64,000 nucleotides of DNA from the NCBI RefSeq assembly GCF_005116575.1, contig NZ_SWCN01000019.1, forward strand, positions 52,266 to 116,265. Reading direction: 5' to 3'. Below the pieces are notes generated by a model, which saw nothing but the letters and a program-made list of their open reading frames with translations, ran no database searches and was not told the origin of the DNA. The position numbers and the translations under genes were made by a program. This document shows, piece by piece, positions 18,115-26,445 of the stretch (position 1 is the stretch's first letter; the number at the start of each line of letters is the position of its first letter). This DNA comes from Desulforhopalus sp. IMCC35007. GTDB taxonomy: Bacteria; Desulfobacterota; Desulfobulbia; Desulfobulbales; Desulfocapsaceae.

Positions 18115-18744
18115 TTATTCAGCTGCAAGTCTGATGAGAGCGTTAACAATGGCTGCCGCAACAGGGCTGCCACCTTTTCGGCCAAGGCTGGTGATGTAAC
18201 AGCTGTTCTGTTCTACGAGCAGCGCTTTTGACTCTGCTGCGTTGACAAAGCCTACTGGAACGCCGACAAGAAGCGGCTTTACTCCCTTCATCTCTGCACT
18301 GGTACGTATTGCCTGAACAAGTGCTGTGGGTGCATTGCCCATGGCCACAATCCCGATACTGTCGTCGAGATTCATGGAAATGGCCATTTCAGATCTGGTC
18401 TTTGTTGCGTTTTTTGCAGCTTCAGCCACAACAGGGTCGGCAACCTTGCAGATCACTTCTCCTCCATATTTATTCAGTAAGGCCTTGCTGATGCCTGCGG
18501 CTACCATGGTAACATCGGTGAGAATGTTTTTTCCATCCCTGATCGCTTTAATGCCTGCTTCTATCGCGCCTGGAGAAAAGCGCATATTTTCAGCAAAGCT
18601 AAAATCACCGGTTGCATGGATTACGCGCTGAACAACCTTGAAGGTGAGAGGATCAAAAGAATGGTCTCCAATTTCTCCTGCAATAATTCGAAAGCTCTCT
18701 GCTTCTATGTCTGCAGGTGCAATGTCTTGTAATGTAACTGCCAT
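18115..18744 (-). CDS. cbiC: Cobalt-precorrin-8 methylmutase
   Basis: CbiC moves the methyl group from C11 to C12, forming cobyrinate. Visible motifs are FKVVQRVIHATGDFSFAENM (with the His that drives the shift), DVTMVAAGISK, and IGIVAMGNAPTAL followed by VGVPVGFVNAAESK. The open frame extends upstream to 18852, but I choose the ATG at 18744. It is preceded by CAGGAAT and lies 4 bp after the cbiA stop, giving 209 aa, the family size. The upstream extension overlaps cbiA and shows no conservation. Confidence 0.95.
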   Translation of the reverse strand: MAVTLQDIAPADIEAESFRIIAGEIGDHSFDPLTFKVVQRVIHATGDFSFAENMRFSPGAIEAGIKAIRDGKNILTDVTMVAAGISKALLNKYGGEVICKVADPVVAEAAKNATKTRSEMAISMNLDDSIGIVAMGNAPTALVQAIRTSAEMKGVKPLLVGVPVGFVNAAESKALLVEQNSCYITSLGRKGGSPVAAAIVNALIRLAAE

Positions 18745-18748
18745 AATA

Positions 18749-20089
18749 TTATTCCTGACAATAGTTGATGAAAGCGGTTGCCACCTCAGGTGAGTAACCG
18801 AAATGCAGGTGCAAATAGCCCCCGAGAACCCTGCGATGCCTGTATCCTTCACGGGTTCCGTTATTTACCTGGTAGAGGCGGGGGATTGAAAAGTCCATCT
18901 CTTCAATATTTGAGTAGTGGAATTCATGGCCACGCAGGATAGTTCCAGCAGGACCGAAACAGGACCTGTCAACAGTCTTTACCTCCCGGTAGCCAAGACT
19001 TGCCCGCTTTGTCTGCATGGCAGAAAAAACAGGAAAGGCCCCCACAAGATTATGGCGTTGCCCGTCATGGTCAATAATTCCCTGGGTAAGATACATAAAG
19101 CCGCCACATTCTGCATAGACGGCGCCGTTACCCTCGATCCACCGTCTCAACTCGCTCAGCATTGAGCTGTTTGCGCTCAAATCTTTTGCATAAAGTTCAG
19201 GATAGCCGCCACCAAGATATATTCCATCAATGTTTTCAGGAAGCGTTGTATCCGTAAGCGGGCTGAAAAAAACAAGTTCAGCACCTCTGTTGCGCAGCAG
19301 GTCAAAGTTATCTTCATAGTAAAAACAAAAAGCTTTGTCACGGGCAACCGCTATCCTGCAGGGTAATAAATTCTTAACAGGGTTCGTAGCCTCACTGTTT
19401 ACCGCGGTAAATGAGCTGCAGAGCTGGACCAGGCGATCAAGGTCGATATGTTCTTCTATGGTTCTTGCAAGAAGTGCGATGTGCTCTGTAGAAATTGGTG
19501 CTTCTTCACCGGTCAGCAGCCCTAAGTGCCGTGAAGGAATGGAAAAATTGAGGTTTCGTGGTAGATAACCCAGTATCTCTGCTGTGCAGTTTTTAGTTAT
19601 TGCATCACTCACCAGCTGAAGATGCCGCTCACTGGCAATATTGTTGAGAATAACCCCCGTTACTCTGGCGCCTGGAGAATAGGTCTCAAAACCTTTGACG
19701 ATGGCAGCAGCACTATCAGCCATGGAGCGGACATCTAAAACCAGGATATTGGCTATACCAAGCGTCTTGGACAAAGAGCCACTGGAGGACTCCCCTCCGT
19801 CAAACATTCCCATAACCCCTTCAATTATAGCAATGTCACTATTGTGCAGGTTCGTTAAGAAACATTGTTCTGTATGCTCTTTTCCGCACATCCACAGATC
19901 AAGATTGCGGGAATGTACTCCGGTGACCAGTTGATGCAGGCCGGGGTCAATGAAATCAGGCCCGCATTTATAGGGCTGCACCCGCAGGCCCCGCTCCTTA
20001 AAGGCTGCCATCAGGCCAAGGGTAACGGTTGTTTTGCCTGAGCCGCTTGATGTGCCGGAAATAACACAAGCAGGGATCTGAGGGGTCAT
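18749..20089 (-). CDS. cbiA: Cobyrinate a,c-diamide synthase
   Basis: This ATP- and glutamine-dependent enzyme amidates the a and c side chains of cobyrinate. The N-terminal ATP-binding domain has VISGTSSGSGKTTVTLGLMA, KCGPDFIDPGLH and IEGVMGMFDGGESS. The C-terminal glutamine amidotransferase domain has IYLGGGYPELYA and the nucleophile Cys in YAECGGFMYL, then GHEFHYS. Length of 446 aa fits. It starts 4 bp inside the end of the BtuF-like gene. It is the link between the transport genes and the ring-modifying genes in this operon. Confidence 0.95.
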   Translation of the reverse strand: MTPQIPACVISGTSSGSGKTTVTLGLMAAFKERGLRVQPYKCGPDFIDPGLHQLVTGVHSRNLDLWMCGKEHTEQCFLTNLHNSDIAIIEGVMGMFDGGESSSGSLSKTLGIANILVLDVRSMADSAAAIVKGFETYSPGARVTGVILNNIASERHLQLVSDAITKNCTAEILGYLPRNLNFSIPSRHLGLLTGEEAPISTEHIALLARTIEEHIDLDRLVQLCSSFTAVNSEATNPVKNLLPCRIAVARDKAFCFYYEDNFDLLRNRGAELVFFSPLTDTTLPENIDGIYLGGGYPELYAKDLSANSSMLSELRRWIEGNGAVYAECGGFMYLTQGIIDHDGQRHNLVGAFPVFSAMQTKRASLGYREVKTVDRSCFGPAGTILRGHEFHYSNIEEMDFSIPRLYQVNNGTREGYRHRRVLGGYLHLHFGYSPEVATAFINYCQE

Positions 20090-21057
20090 TGTTGAGCCTC
20101 CGCTTTCACCTCAGCCAGGGGGTAAAAAATGGTATGGAGCTTGTCAATACCTTCAAGAATCCGAATCGTGGGTCTTGATACCAGTTGCTCATCAATCAGG
20201 TAAATATTGTTATCTCGAACCGCGCGGATTGCTTCAAAGCCCGGTTCGTTTTTTATAACTTCGATGTTCACCGGGTTCATGCGTCCATGTTGGCTGAGGA
20301 AAATATCGATATCATTGCCTCTACTGAGGAGTTTTTCCTTGCCGACAAAGGCAATGTTTGTGGTTCGTACTCTGGACGCGTCACTTACTATATTGACTCC
20401 ACCTGCTGTCTCAAGAATGAACATGCCGATGCTGTTTTCGGCAAAGGTCTTCATCTTCGCATGGATCGCCTCAAAATACACTTTAGGGCGCTCTGATTCA
20501 GGAATTTTATCCACACGTGCTGTCATGGCGGAGACGCTGTCTGAAAATCGCTTACACATTGTCTCAGCCTCCTCTTCATGGCCGCTCAGGCTACCAAGTG
20601 CCCTCCAGTAATCAAGCATTTCTTCAATGTTGGTCGGCTGCAGGGAAATGACGGTTATTCCAGCATCCCGTAATTTTTTTATAAATTCCGGGTAGGAACG
20701 CTCCACCATTGGCCGAATGAGTACCAGATCGGGGCTGCCAGCGATGAATTTCTCGGGATCATCCCGGTAAGAAAAACGGGGTCTGTCCAGTACAATATCA
20801 GGATAGTCATCACTTGTCGATATGCCTGATAGTTGATTTGCCGCCCCCAGAGTACAGAGGTTTTCGGTATGAGCTGAATAGAGCGAAATAATTCTAGTAA
20901 AGGGTTTCGTAAAGGATATTTTTTTGCCGTGACTGTCAAAGATGTATTTTTCTCCCCCAGCTTCCTGACCCCAAAGACTGGAAGCAAAGAGCAGCAGTAT
21001 ACCGATGAAAATGAGAAGGGTGGATGAGCAATATTTATAAGAAAGTTTCGCTCGCAT
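20086..21057 (-). CDS. Periplasmic substrate-binding protein of a B12-type ABC transporter
   Basis: A 323-aa protein with an N-terminal signal peptide (basic start then LLIFIGILLLFASSLWG). The BtuF/FecB-like fold is seen in RIISLYSAHTENLCTLGAANQLSGIS, PDLVLIRPMV and the late RPTIRILEGIDKLHTIFYP. It should bind cobalamin or a cobinoid in the periplasm and deliver it to the adjacent BtuC/BtuD-like proteins. An iron chelate or cobalt chelate is possible because sequence alone does not separate these ligands. Position inside the cbi operon favours a corrinoid. Confidence 0.88.
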   Translation of the reverse strand: MRAKLSYKYCSSTLLIFIGILLLFASSLWGQEAGGEKYIFDSHGKKISFTKPFTRIISLYSAHTENLCTLGAANQLSGISTSDDYPDIVLDRPRFSYRDDPEKFIAGSPDLVLIRPMVERSYPEFIKKLRDAGITVISLQPTNIEEMLDYWRALGSLSGHEEEAETMCKRFSDSVSAMTARVDKIPESERPKVYFEAIHAKMKTFAENSIGMFILETAGGVNIVSDASRVRTTNIAFVGKEKLLSRGNDIDIFLSQHGRMNPVNIEVIKNEPGFEAIRAVRDNNIYLIDEQLVSRPTIRILEGIDKLHTIFYPLAEVKAEAQQ

Positions 21058-21059
21058 AA

Positions 21060-21860
21060 TTATTGATTTTTTCCTCCATAGCGGAAGCTGATTTGATAGG
21101 ACTGGTTGTACTCATCCCAGGCAATGTTACTGTCCACCCCGAAGACCTCTCTGACAACCTCTGTCGTCAGGGTGGAACGGGTGCTGCCGGCGCTTACTAT
21201 CTTGCCTTTGTCCATGATGAGGACCTCATCACAGTAGGCTGTGGCAAGGTTGAGGTTGTGCATAACGGCGACAATGGTTCGGTGGTGACTGTCCACTAAA
21301 TCCCTGGCGAGGTTAAAGATCTGCAGGGTGTATTTTATATCAAGACTGGAGGTGGCTTCATCAAAAAGGAGCAGAGGGGTGTCCTGGGCAAGGGCACGTG
21401 CCACCACGGCCCGCTGTTTTTGACCTCCTGAGAGGGTGCTGGTGTATCTGTTTCTCATTGCCAAGATACCGATTGCTTCCATTGCCCTGTCGACGTGCTC
21501 CCAGTCAGTTGGAGTAGGGGATGAAAATCGAGGGATATAGGGATGGCGTCCCATAAGAACAACCTCCTCCACGGAAAAGCCAAAACCGGTGTCATATTCC
21601 TGGGGAACCAGGGCAAGGAGGGTCGCCAGATCTCTTTTGCCGTAACTGGAAAGAGGTTTGTCAAAAAGGTGAACGGTTCCTGCCGATGGTTTCTTGTTAC
21701 CGGTGAGAAGGTCAAGAAAAGTGGTTTTTCCACAGCCATTGGGACCAATGATTCCGTAAAATTTTCCGGTGCTGAGTTCAACGTTGATATTCTCAAGGGT
21801 TGGAACTTTTCCATAGGAAAAAGAGAGCCCTTTCGTGGAAAGAGCGACAGGCTTATTCAT
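21060..21860 (-). CDS. ATP-binding protein of the B12-type ABC transporter
   Basis: A FecCD/BtuCD-class ATPase. Walker A is GIIGPNGCGKTTFLDLL, the signature is LSGGQKQRAVVARALAQ and Walker B is PLLLFDEATSSLD, with the switch His in VAVMHNLNLA. I place the start at the ATG at 21860 because GGAAGAG lies just upstream and the preceding open frame to 21914 only overlaps the permease gene. This gives 266 aa, a usual size. It overlaps the permease gene by 8 bp and ends 2 bp before the binding-protein gene. Confidence 0.92.
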   Translation of the reverse strand: MNKPVALSTKGLSFSYGKVPTLENINVELSTGKFYGIIGPNGCGKTTFLDLLTGNKKPSAGTVHLFDKPLSSYGKRDLATLLALVPQEYDTGFGFSVEEVVLMGRHPYIPRFSSPTPTDWEHVDRAMEAIGILAMRNRYTSTLSGGQKQRAVVARALAQDTPLLLFDEATSSLDIKYTLQIFNLARDLVDSHHRTIVAVMHNLNLATAYCDEVLIMDKGKIVSAGSTRSTLTTEVVREVFGVDSNIAWDEYNQSYQISFRYGGKNQ

Positions 21861-22893
21861 AGGCTCTTCCTTTTTGCTTTTGTCTGAAAATAATACAGAA
21901 AAAAGGACCACCAATCAGGGCCGTGAGTACACCTATCGGTACTTCCATAGGCAGCACGGCTCTTGTGATCGTGTCTGCAATGAGGAGGAGAATACCACCC
22001 GCAAGCGCTGAAGCCGGAAGGAGCTTTCGGTTGTCGGGGCCAACGAGATAGCGCATGAGATGCGGAACAATGAGGCCAATAAAGCCAATAATTCCAGTGA
22101 GTGCGACACAGATGGCTGTGACAAATGAGGCGCTGAGAAGAAGTGTTTGACGCACTGTTGCCGTCTCAACCCCAAGTGAATCTGAAGACCTTTTGCCAAG
22201 GGACATGATGTTGAGATCCCGTGCAAAATAGAGAGTGATGAGCAGACCAAAAAGGACTGTGAGCGCGAGCAGCAGTACTCCACTCCAGGTGGAAGATCCA
22301 AAGCTGCCCATGAGCCAGAAAATGATAATGGCTACCTGTTCATCGGCAAGATATTTTAAAAAACTGATACCGGCAGACAGGATAGCCCCCACTATGACCC
22401 CTGATAATATAAGAGTCTGTGCAGATATAAGTCCGCCGAAGGTGGAGAGACGCATCACCACGGCAAGAGTGGCTATAGCACCGAAAAAGGCAAACAGTGG
22501 CGTTGAAAAATGGCCAAGCAGGGTAATATTGGCGAGCAGGGCGATGGATGCGCCAAAAGCTGCACCACTGCTTATTCCAAGGGTGTAAGGATCAGCCAGT
22601 GGGTTAAGGAGAATACCCTGGTAGATCACCCCGCTCAGAGCAAGGCCAGCCCCCACAAGGACTGCTGTCAAAATGCGGGGCAGTCGTACATCCATAACGA
22701 TGTAGGGAATAGAGGCTTCCACTGACTGGCTCATTTCAGGTGCTCCAAACAGCTGCCCTCCAATGACTTTAAGGATGTCCTGCCACTGTATCTGCATATA
22801 TCCCATCCCGGTAGAGGCAATAATTGAACACAGCAGCAGTGCTGCAAGACAACAGGTGAACAATATATTTTTTCTATCCAGTCCAGGTCCCAT
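21853..22893 (-). CDS. Permease of the B12-type ABC transporter (BtuC/FecCD family)
   Basis: A 346-aa protein with about ten membrane segments. FecCD family blocks are DVRLPRILTAVLVGAGLALSG, NPLADPYTLGISSGAAFGA, LILSGVIVGAILSAG and the cytoplasmic GIIGFIGLIVPHLMRYLVGPDNR that contacts the ATPase. It forms the homodimeric channel of the importer encoded with the next two genes. It starts 17 bp after the gate-domain protein and is part of the same transcript. Confidence 0.92.
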   Translation of the reverse strand: MGPGLDRKNILFTCCLAALLLCSIIASTGMGYMQIQWQDILKVIGGQLFGAPEMSQSVEASIPYIVMDVRLPRILTAVLVGAGLALSGVIYQGILLNPLADPYTLGISSGAAFGASIALLANITLLGHFSTPLFAFFGAIATLAVVMRLSTFGGLISAQTLILSGVIVGAILSAGISFLKYLADEQVAIIIFWLMGSFGSSTWSGVLLLALTVLFGLLITLYFARDLNIMSLGKRSSDSLGVETATVRQTLLLSASFVTAICVALTGIIGFIGLIVPHLMRYLVGPDNRKLLPASALAGGILLLIADTITRAVLPMEVPIGVLTALIGGPFFCIIFRQKQKGRAYE

Positions 22894-22910
22894 AAATATC
22901 CGTCAATAAA

Positions 22911-23879
22911 TTACAACATTGCCCTCAGGCCAAAATAAACCACAGAAACGAAAATAAGGCAAAAGGCTCTGGTCAATTGGCTGGCTGCAACGAGCAACAC
23001 CGCAAGACGAGGTGTGTAAATACCTGTGTAATAGGGCAGTTGATGGCGTATAGCCCGTATGGGGGTTGAGAGAATGTTTCCCACCAGAAGCGCCACGACC
23101 ACCTCGTTATAGGTCAGACTATTGTCTGCGAGCAGGGCACTGGCTGCTGCAAGGCCTGCAGAAAATTCGGTTGTAACATGGAGAAGAACAATACCGAGGG
23201 CTTTTGGATTGAGCCAGCTGAGAAAAAAACCGCTTTCTGCGAGATAGTGCTCCATAGAGGAAAAGATTCCGAACTTATTCAGAAAAAAGAAACCCAGATA
23301 GACTGGAATCAGAAATTTCAGTATCTTAAAGATTCGTTTATTCAGTCTCTTCAAGCTCTTGTCAAAGGCCTCTTTGACGCTCGTTTTGTTTTTTGCCGGC
23401 TGCTGCTCTCTTGGAGCTTCGTTGTTTGGGGGCAGGAGAAAGGCGCCGAGTGCAACGACGAGAATGGTTTGAAGTATGGCTCCAGTAAATGTGAGGCCGA
23501 CGTAGATTATAGCTCCGAATTTAATAAGAGGCGCAGTGAGGAAAAAGACTGTCGGGAGATGAAGGAAAAAGCGGGGAAGCGAGTTGAAGAGATTTGCAAG
23601 AACCAGCTCTCTTTTTGATATCTGCCCTTTGTCGTAGGCTTCTGCCAGGATAGTATTGGCGGAGACCCCTGAAAAAAAGGCCACCGAGAAACTTGCACCG
23701 GTAAGTGCCGAGAGATGTCCTCTCTTTATAAGGGGACGGGCAAAAGCCGCAAGTTTGTGTGTCCAGTTGAGACTTTCTATAAAACTGGCAATAAAGAGTC
23801 CTAGAATTATGAATCCGGTAATTCTGGCTATTGGTAAAATAATCTGGGGCCAGATTGTTGACAAAATTTCCTGTACCAT
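22911..23879 (-). CDS. Nucleoside-recognition (gate) domain membrane protein heading the B12 operon
   Basis: A 322-aa integral membrane protein with two gate-like halves (residues 1-150 and 195-322) joined by a charged linker. The pattern resembles the nucleoside-recognition/spore-maturation SpmA-SpmB family: SALTGASFSVAFFSGVSANTI, NLFNSLPRFFLHLPTVFF and LLHVTTEFSAGLAAASAL. Its substrate is unknown. As first gene of a transcript that continues with a corrinoid ABC importer and cbi genes, it may move cobalt, a cobinoid or a lower-ligand base. That role is inference from context only. Confidence 0.82.
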   Translation of the reverse strand: MVQEILSTIWPQIILPIARITGFIILGLFIASFIESLNWTHKLAAFARPLIKRGHLSALTGASFSVAFFSGVSANTILAEAYDKGQISKRELVLANLFNSLPRFFLHLPTVFFLTAPLIKFGAIIYVGLTFTGAILQTILVVALGAFLLPPNNEAPREQQPAKNKTSVKEAFDKSLKRLNKRIFKILKFLIPVYLGFFFLNKFGIFSSMEHYLAESGFFLSWLNPKALGIVLLHVTTEFSAGLAAASALLADNSLTYNEVVVALLVGNILSTPIRAIRHQLPYYTGIYTPRLAVLLVAASQLTRAFCLIFVSVVYFGLRAML

Positions 23880-24049
23880 AAAGACAATTGCAGAGAATGA
23901 ATTAAAATGAAGTCAGTTTTTCAAGAGCCGATAGTACACTTATCAACTCATAAAGAAAATGTATTTTTTCCTTTGAGCTGGCTGCGTTATTCCATCATTG
24001 CTTAATAAATACGGGTGGCTCTGGCAGGTCGATGGAGGGATAATAATTG

Positions 24050-24078
24050 TTGACTTTCAGTATTTACCTTTGTTAAGT
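24050..24078 (+). promoter_or_regulatory. Candidate promoter of the cobalamin riboswitch transcript
   Basis: TTGACT at 24050-24055 is followed after 17 bp by TTAAGT at 24073-24078, about 10 bp before the riboswitch fold begins. The -35 is strong and the -10 weak, so the assignment is tentative. Confidence 0.4.
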
Positions 24079-24087
24079 CTCTGCATA

Positions 24088-24250
24088 CGATTCAGGTGCT
24101 GAAGTATTCAGCCTATGAGGGAATTCCGTGTAAATCGGAAACGGGCCCGCCGCTGTAACCGGGGACAACGTTCACCTTAGAATACCACTGGGAGAGATCC
24201 TGGGAAGGTGTGGACAATGGTTGATCCGGGAGTCAGAAGACCTGTCTGAA
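24088..24250 (+). ncRNA. Cobalamin (adenosylcobalamin) riboswitch
   Basis: The plus strand carries the conserved blocks of the class in order: CAGGTGC at about 24093, GAGGGAATTCCGTG at 24117-24130, then CGGGCCCGCCGCTGTAA with CCGGGGA at 24142-24165. CCACTGG and GGGAAGG follow near 24185-24209, and AGTCAGAAGACCTG at 24231-24244. The ends TTCAG and CTGAA can close the outer stem. It binds adenosylcobalamin and shuts off downstream expression, here through the terminator at 24309-24348. It faces away from the large cbi operon and directly controls cbiL. Confidence 0.95.
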
Positions 24251-24308
24251 ACGTTGTTGTTGGTTATCCCGTGGACAAGGATACCACAATCGAGACGAGG
24301 AGACAGGG

Positions 24309-24348
24309 AATCCCCGGATCATTTATTTGATTCGGGGATTTTTTTTTG
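24309..24348 (+). terminator. Riboswitch-controlled intrinsic terminator
   Basis: A 13-nt left arm (24309-24321, AATCCCCGGATCA) pairs with 24328-24340 with one mismatch and runs into nine or more T. CCTGTCT at 24241-24247, at the 3' edge of the aptamer, is a perfect complement of AGACAGG at 24301-24307, just before the terminator. This is a possible alternative pairing for switching. Confidence 0.9.
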
Positions 24349-24463
24349 CGTTACTTCCACTCTTTCTGTTCGCCCTGGTAGTAAGGGTACCGACACAGGA
24401 TAGGCGGAAAGGGCAAAAGGATCTCCTCGGGAAAATGTCGAATATTTTAAAGGTGGATAGATA

Positions 24464-25186
24464 ATGCAAGGTACGTTTTATGTTGTTGGAGTAGGGCCAG
24501 GCGATCCACAGCTTCTCACCTTAAAAGCTGCCGATGTTCTTCGAAAATGCGATACCTGGTTTGTGCCGTCAGCTTTTGAGAATGGCGGTAGCATGGCTCT
24601 TAAAATTGTTTCAGGAGCCGTTGATTCTGCCGGAAAGACAATACTCAGTCATCGCTTCCCCATGAAGCAGGTGCAACGTGGCAAGACTCCCGATGTCGAA
24701 GTACAGGATGCATGGGATGTCGCGGCCAAGACGATTATGGGATATCTGGAGAGCGGCAAGGATGTAGTCTTTCCCACCCTTGGCGATCCTGCAATCTATT
24801 CCACCGGTTTTTATGTCTGTGAGACCCTTCAGGAGTATGGGGCTCCTTTTAATCTTGAGATTATTCCCGGAGTTTCAGCCATTGGTGCCACCTCTGCCAC
24901 CTCAGCCATGCCCCTTTGTCTGGGCGATGAAAGGCTTGTTGTTATTCCCGCATCTTTTGAAGATGATAAAATAAGAGAGTTACTCGCACTCAGCGATGTG
25001 ATCGTCTTTATGAAAGTTTACAAGGTAATGGCCAAGCTGGTTGCCTTGCTCGATGAGTTAGGCCTTGTGGATAAGGCGGTACTCGTTGAAAAGTGCAGTC
25101 TGGGGGACCAGAGAGTCTGGACTGACATTCGCAAGGCTGTTGGTCAGGATATTCACTATTTTTCAACCATGGTTGTCCGTAAGTAA
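24464..25186 (+). CDS. cbiL: Cobalt-precorrin-2 C20-methyltransferase
   Basis: CbiL methylates C20 of cobalt-precorrin-2, the first methylation after cobalt insertion. Motifs are FYVVGVGPGDPQLLTLKA, then FPMKQ, FPTLGDPAIYSTGFYV and IPGVSAIGATSATS. Length of 240 aa is typical. ATG 24464 has AAAGGTGG upstream. It is the only cbi gene on the plus strand and the only one directly behind the cobalamin riboswitch. It supplies the substrate chain for cbiH, F, G, D, ET and C encoded divergently. Confidence 0.95.
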   Translation: MQGTFYVVGVGPGDPQLLTLKAADVLRKCDTWFVPSAFENGGSMALKIVSGAVDSAGKTILSHRFPMKQVQRGKTPDVEVQDAWDVAAKTIMGYLESGKDVVFPTLGDPAIYSTGFYVCETLQEYGAPFNLEIIPGVSAIGATSATSAMPLCLGDERLVVIPASFEDDKIRELLALSDVIVFMKVYKVMAKLVALLDELGLVDKAVLVEKCSLGDQRVWTDIRKAVGQDIHYFSTMVVRK

Positions 25187-25200
25187 TAGATAACACGATT

Positions 25201-25260
25201 CATGTGTACACTGCTCCCGATTAGAATCGTGGTTCCAGAAGGGAGCAGGGCAGCCACATG
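25201..25260. terminator. Nested inverted repeat between convergent genes
   Basis: CTGCTCCC (25211-25218) pairs with GGGAGCAG (25241-25248), and the flanking CATGTG (25201-25206) pairs with CACATG (25255-25260). It lies between the convergent cbiL and beta-helix genes and may end both transcripts, but there is no T-tract on either side. Confidence 0.35.
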
Positions 25261-25355
25261 ATCAAATAAATGCAGGTAAACCTCTCGCGGTAAGCGATGG
25301 TCAAAGACGAGCGAGACAAGATAACAACAGTTACGATTTTATTGTATTCTAAACA

Positions 25356-26156
25356 TTAACGGATCACGGCTTTAGCCTGATGCAGGCCACTTTTGGCTGT
25401 TGTATTGGGCATAAGAACAGCCTCTTTGCCCATGATTGTGCCCGGACTGGTGACGGAATTGCAGCCGGTTTGACAGCCGTCCCCAAGGATTGCTCCCAGT
25501 TTTCTTCTTCCTGTATCTACGCGCTCGCCTTCGTAAAAAACATATATGTTACCGGGAAGAAACCTTAAATTTGCAAATTTTGTCCCGGCACCAAGATTGC
25601 TGTCGCGACCAAGGATGGAATCCCCCACATAGGCAAAATGGCCAGCCTTGGCATCGTTGAGAAAGATGGAATGTTTAATCTCTGTGGTATGGCCCAGCAC
25701 ACATCTTTTTCCGGCAAGGCAATACCCTCGCAGGTAGGCCCCCTGGCGCACTTCGGTGCAGTCCCCAAGTATTGCAGGCGACTTAACCATAGCACCGGTT
25801 TCAATAAGAACGCCTTTGCCAATGGCAATCTTTTTGCCTGTGATGACGGCCCCGGCCATGATAACTGAGGCTCCTTCGAGAATCGTCGATCCCTGTTTGA
25901 CCTTCAGACCCATCTTTGTTGTGTCGCCGAATTCGATATCATAACCAGTGGAGTTGAGCATTTTCCCTTCGTGGATGATGACATGATCGGGGAGAGGTAC
26001 ACCGTCTTTGACAAAGCCATGATCGTATTGAGGATAGATATAGCTGTCCATGTATGATTTCAAATCATTGAGCGGCTGCCATACAGGACGTGCAGGTTGA
26101 AACAGCTGAGCATCAGGAAAATCGGCCAAATCAAAAAAAGAGAGTACAGAAATCAT
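25356..26156 (-). CDS. Left-handed beta-helix (hexapeptide-repeat) nucleotidyl/acyltransferase-like protein
   Basis: About 266 aa. From residue 75 on it is made of hexapeptide repeats (IVL)-G-x4, for example VKQGSTILEGASVIMAGAVI, IGKGVLIETGAMVKSPAILG and VRQGAYLRG. The end ILGDGCQTGCNSVTSPGTIMG resembles the GlmU C-terminal and related UDP-sugar transferases. There is no N-terminal pyrophosphorylase domain, so it is not a complete GlmU. It could be a sugar-nucleotide acetyltransferase or a carrier-type transferase. The ATG at 26156 is chosen over 26168 because GAGGAT lies 6 nt upstream. It is a monocistronic gene, divergent from lon. Confidence 0.82.
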   Translation of the reverse strand: MISVLSFFDLADFPDAQLFQPARPVWQPLNDLKSYMDSYIYPQYDHGFVKDGVPLPDHVIIHEGKMLNSTGYDIEFGDTTKMGLKVKQGSTILEGASVIMAGAVITGKKIAIGKGVLIETGAMVKSPAILGDCTEVRQGAYLRGYCLAGKRCVLGHTTEIKHSIFLNDAKAGHFAYVGDSILGRDSNLGAGTKFANLRFLPGNIYVFYEGERVDTGRRKLGAILGDGCQTGCNSVTSPGTIMGKEAVLMPNTTAKSGLHQAKAVIR

Positions 26157-26272
26157 GGATATCCTCATAGAAATGAATATAAAGTCATATTAACAGAACG
26201 TATTAGTATGAAAGAATTACATGGAGAGTTCAAGTTAAAATATTAGCGCACGGTTCGCTTAATAAAGCTTGC

Positions 26273-26301
26273 TTGACTTAAGTTCCCTGCATGTTTAGTA
26301 T
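26273..26301 (+). promoter_or_regulatory. Candidate sigma-70 promoter upstream of lon
   Basis: TTGACT at 26273-26278 and TAGTAT at 26296-26301 with a 17-bp spacer, 145 bp upstream of the lon start. No obvious heat-shock promoter or CIRCE element was seen in this 290-bp gap. Confidence 0.5.
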
Positions 26302-26445
26302 TTCGTGGGATTTTCCGGAGTGGCGCTGTCATGTGGGCTATCTGGTTGAATATATATGTTATTACGAGAAATTAGGTTGATAAATATAGTGGTGATGAGC
26401 TCTTTTCCGGAGTGCATTGTTTTTAAGGGTTTGATGGAGGGTTGA

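Noticed and set aside
18745..18852. N-terminal extension of cbiC
   Set aside because: It lies within cbiA, is unconserved, and a good ribosome site precedes the ATG at 18744.
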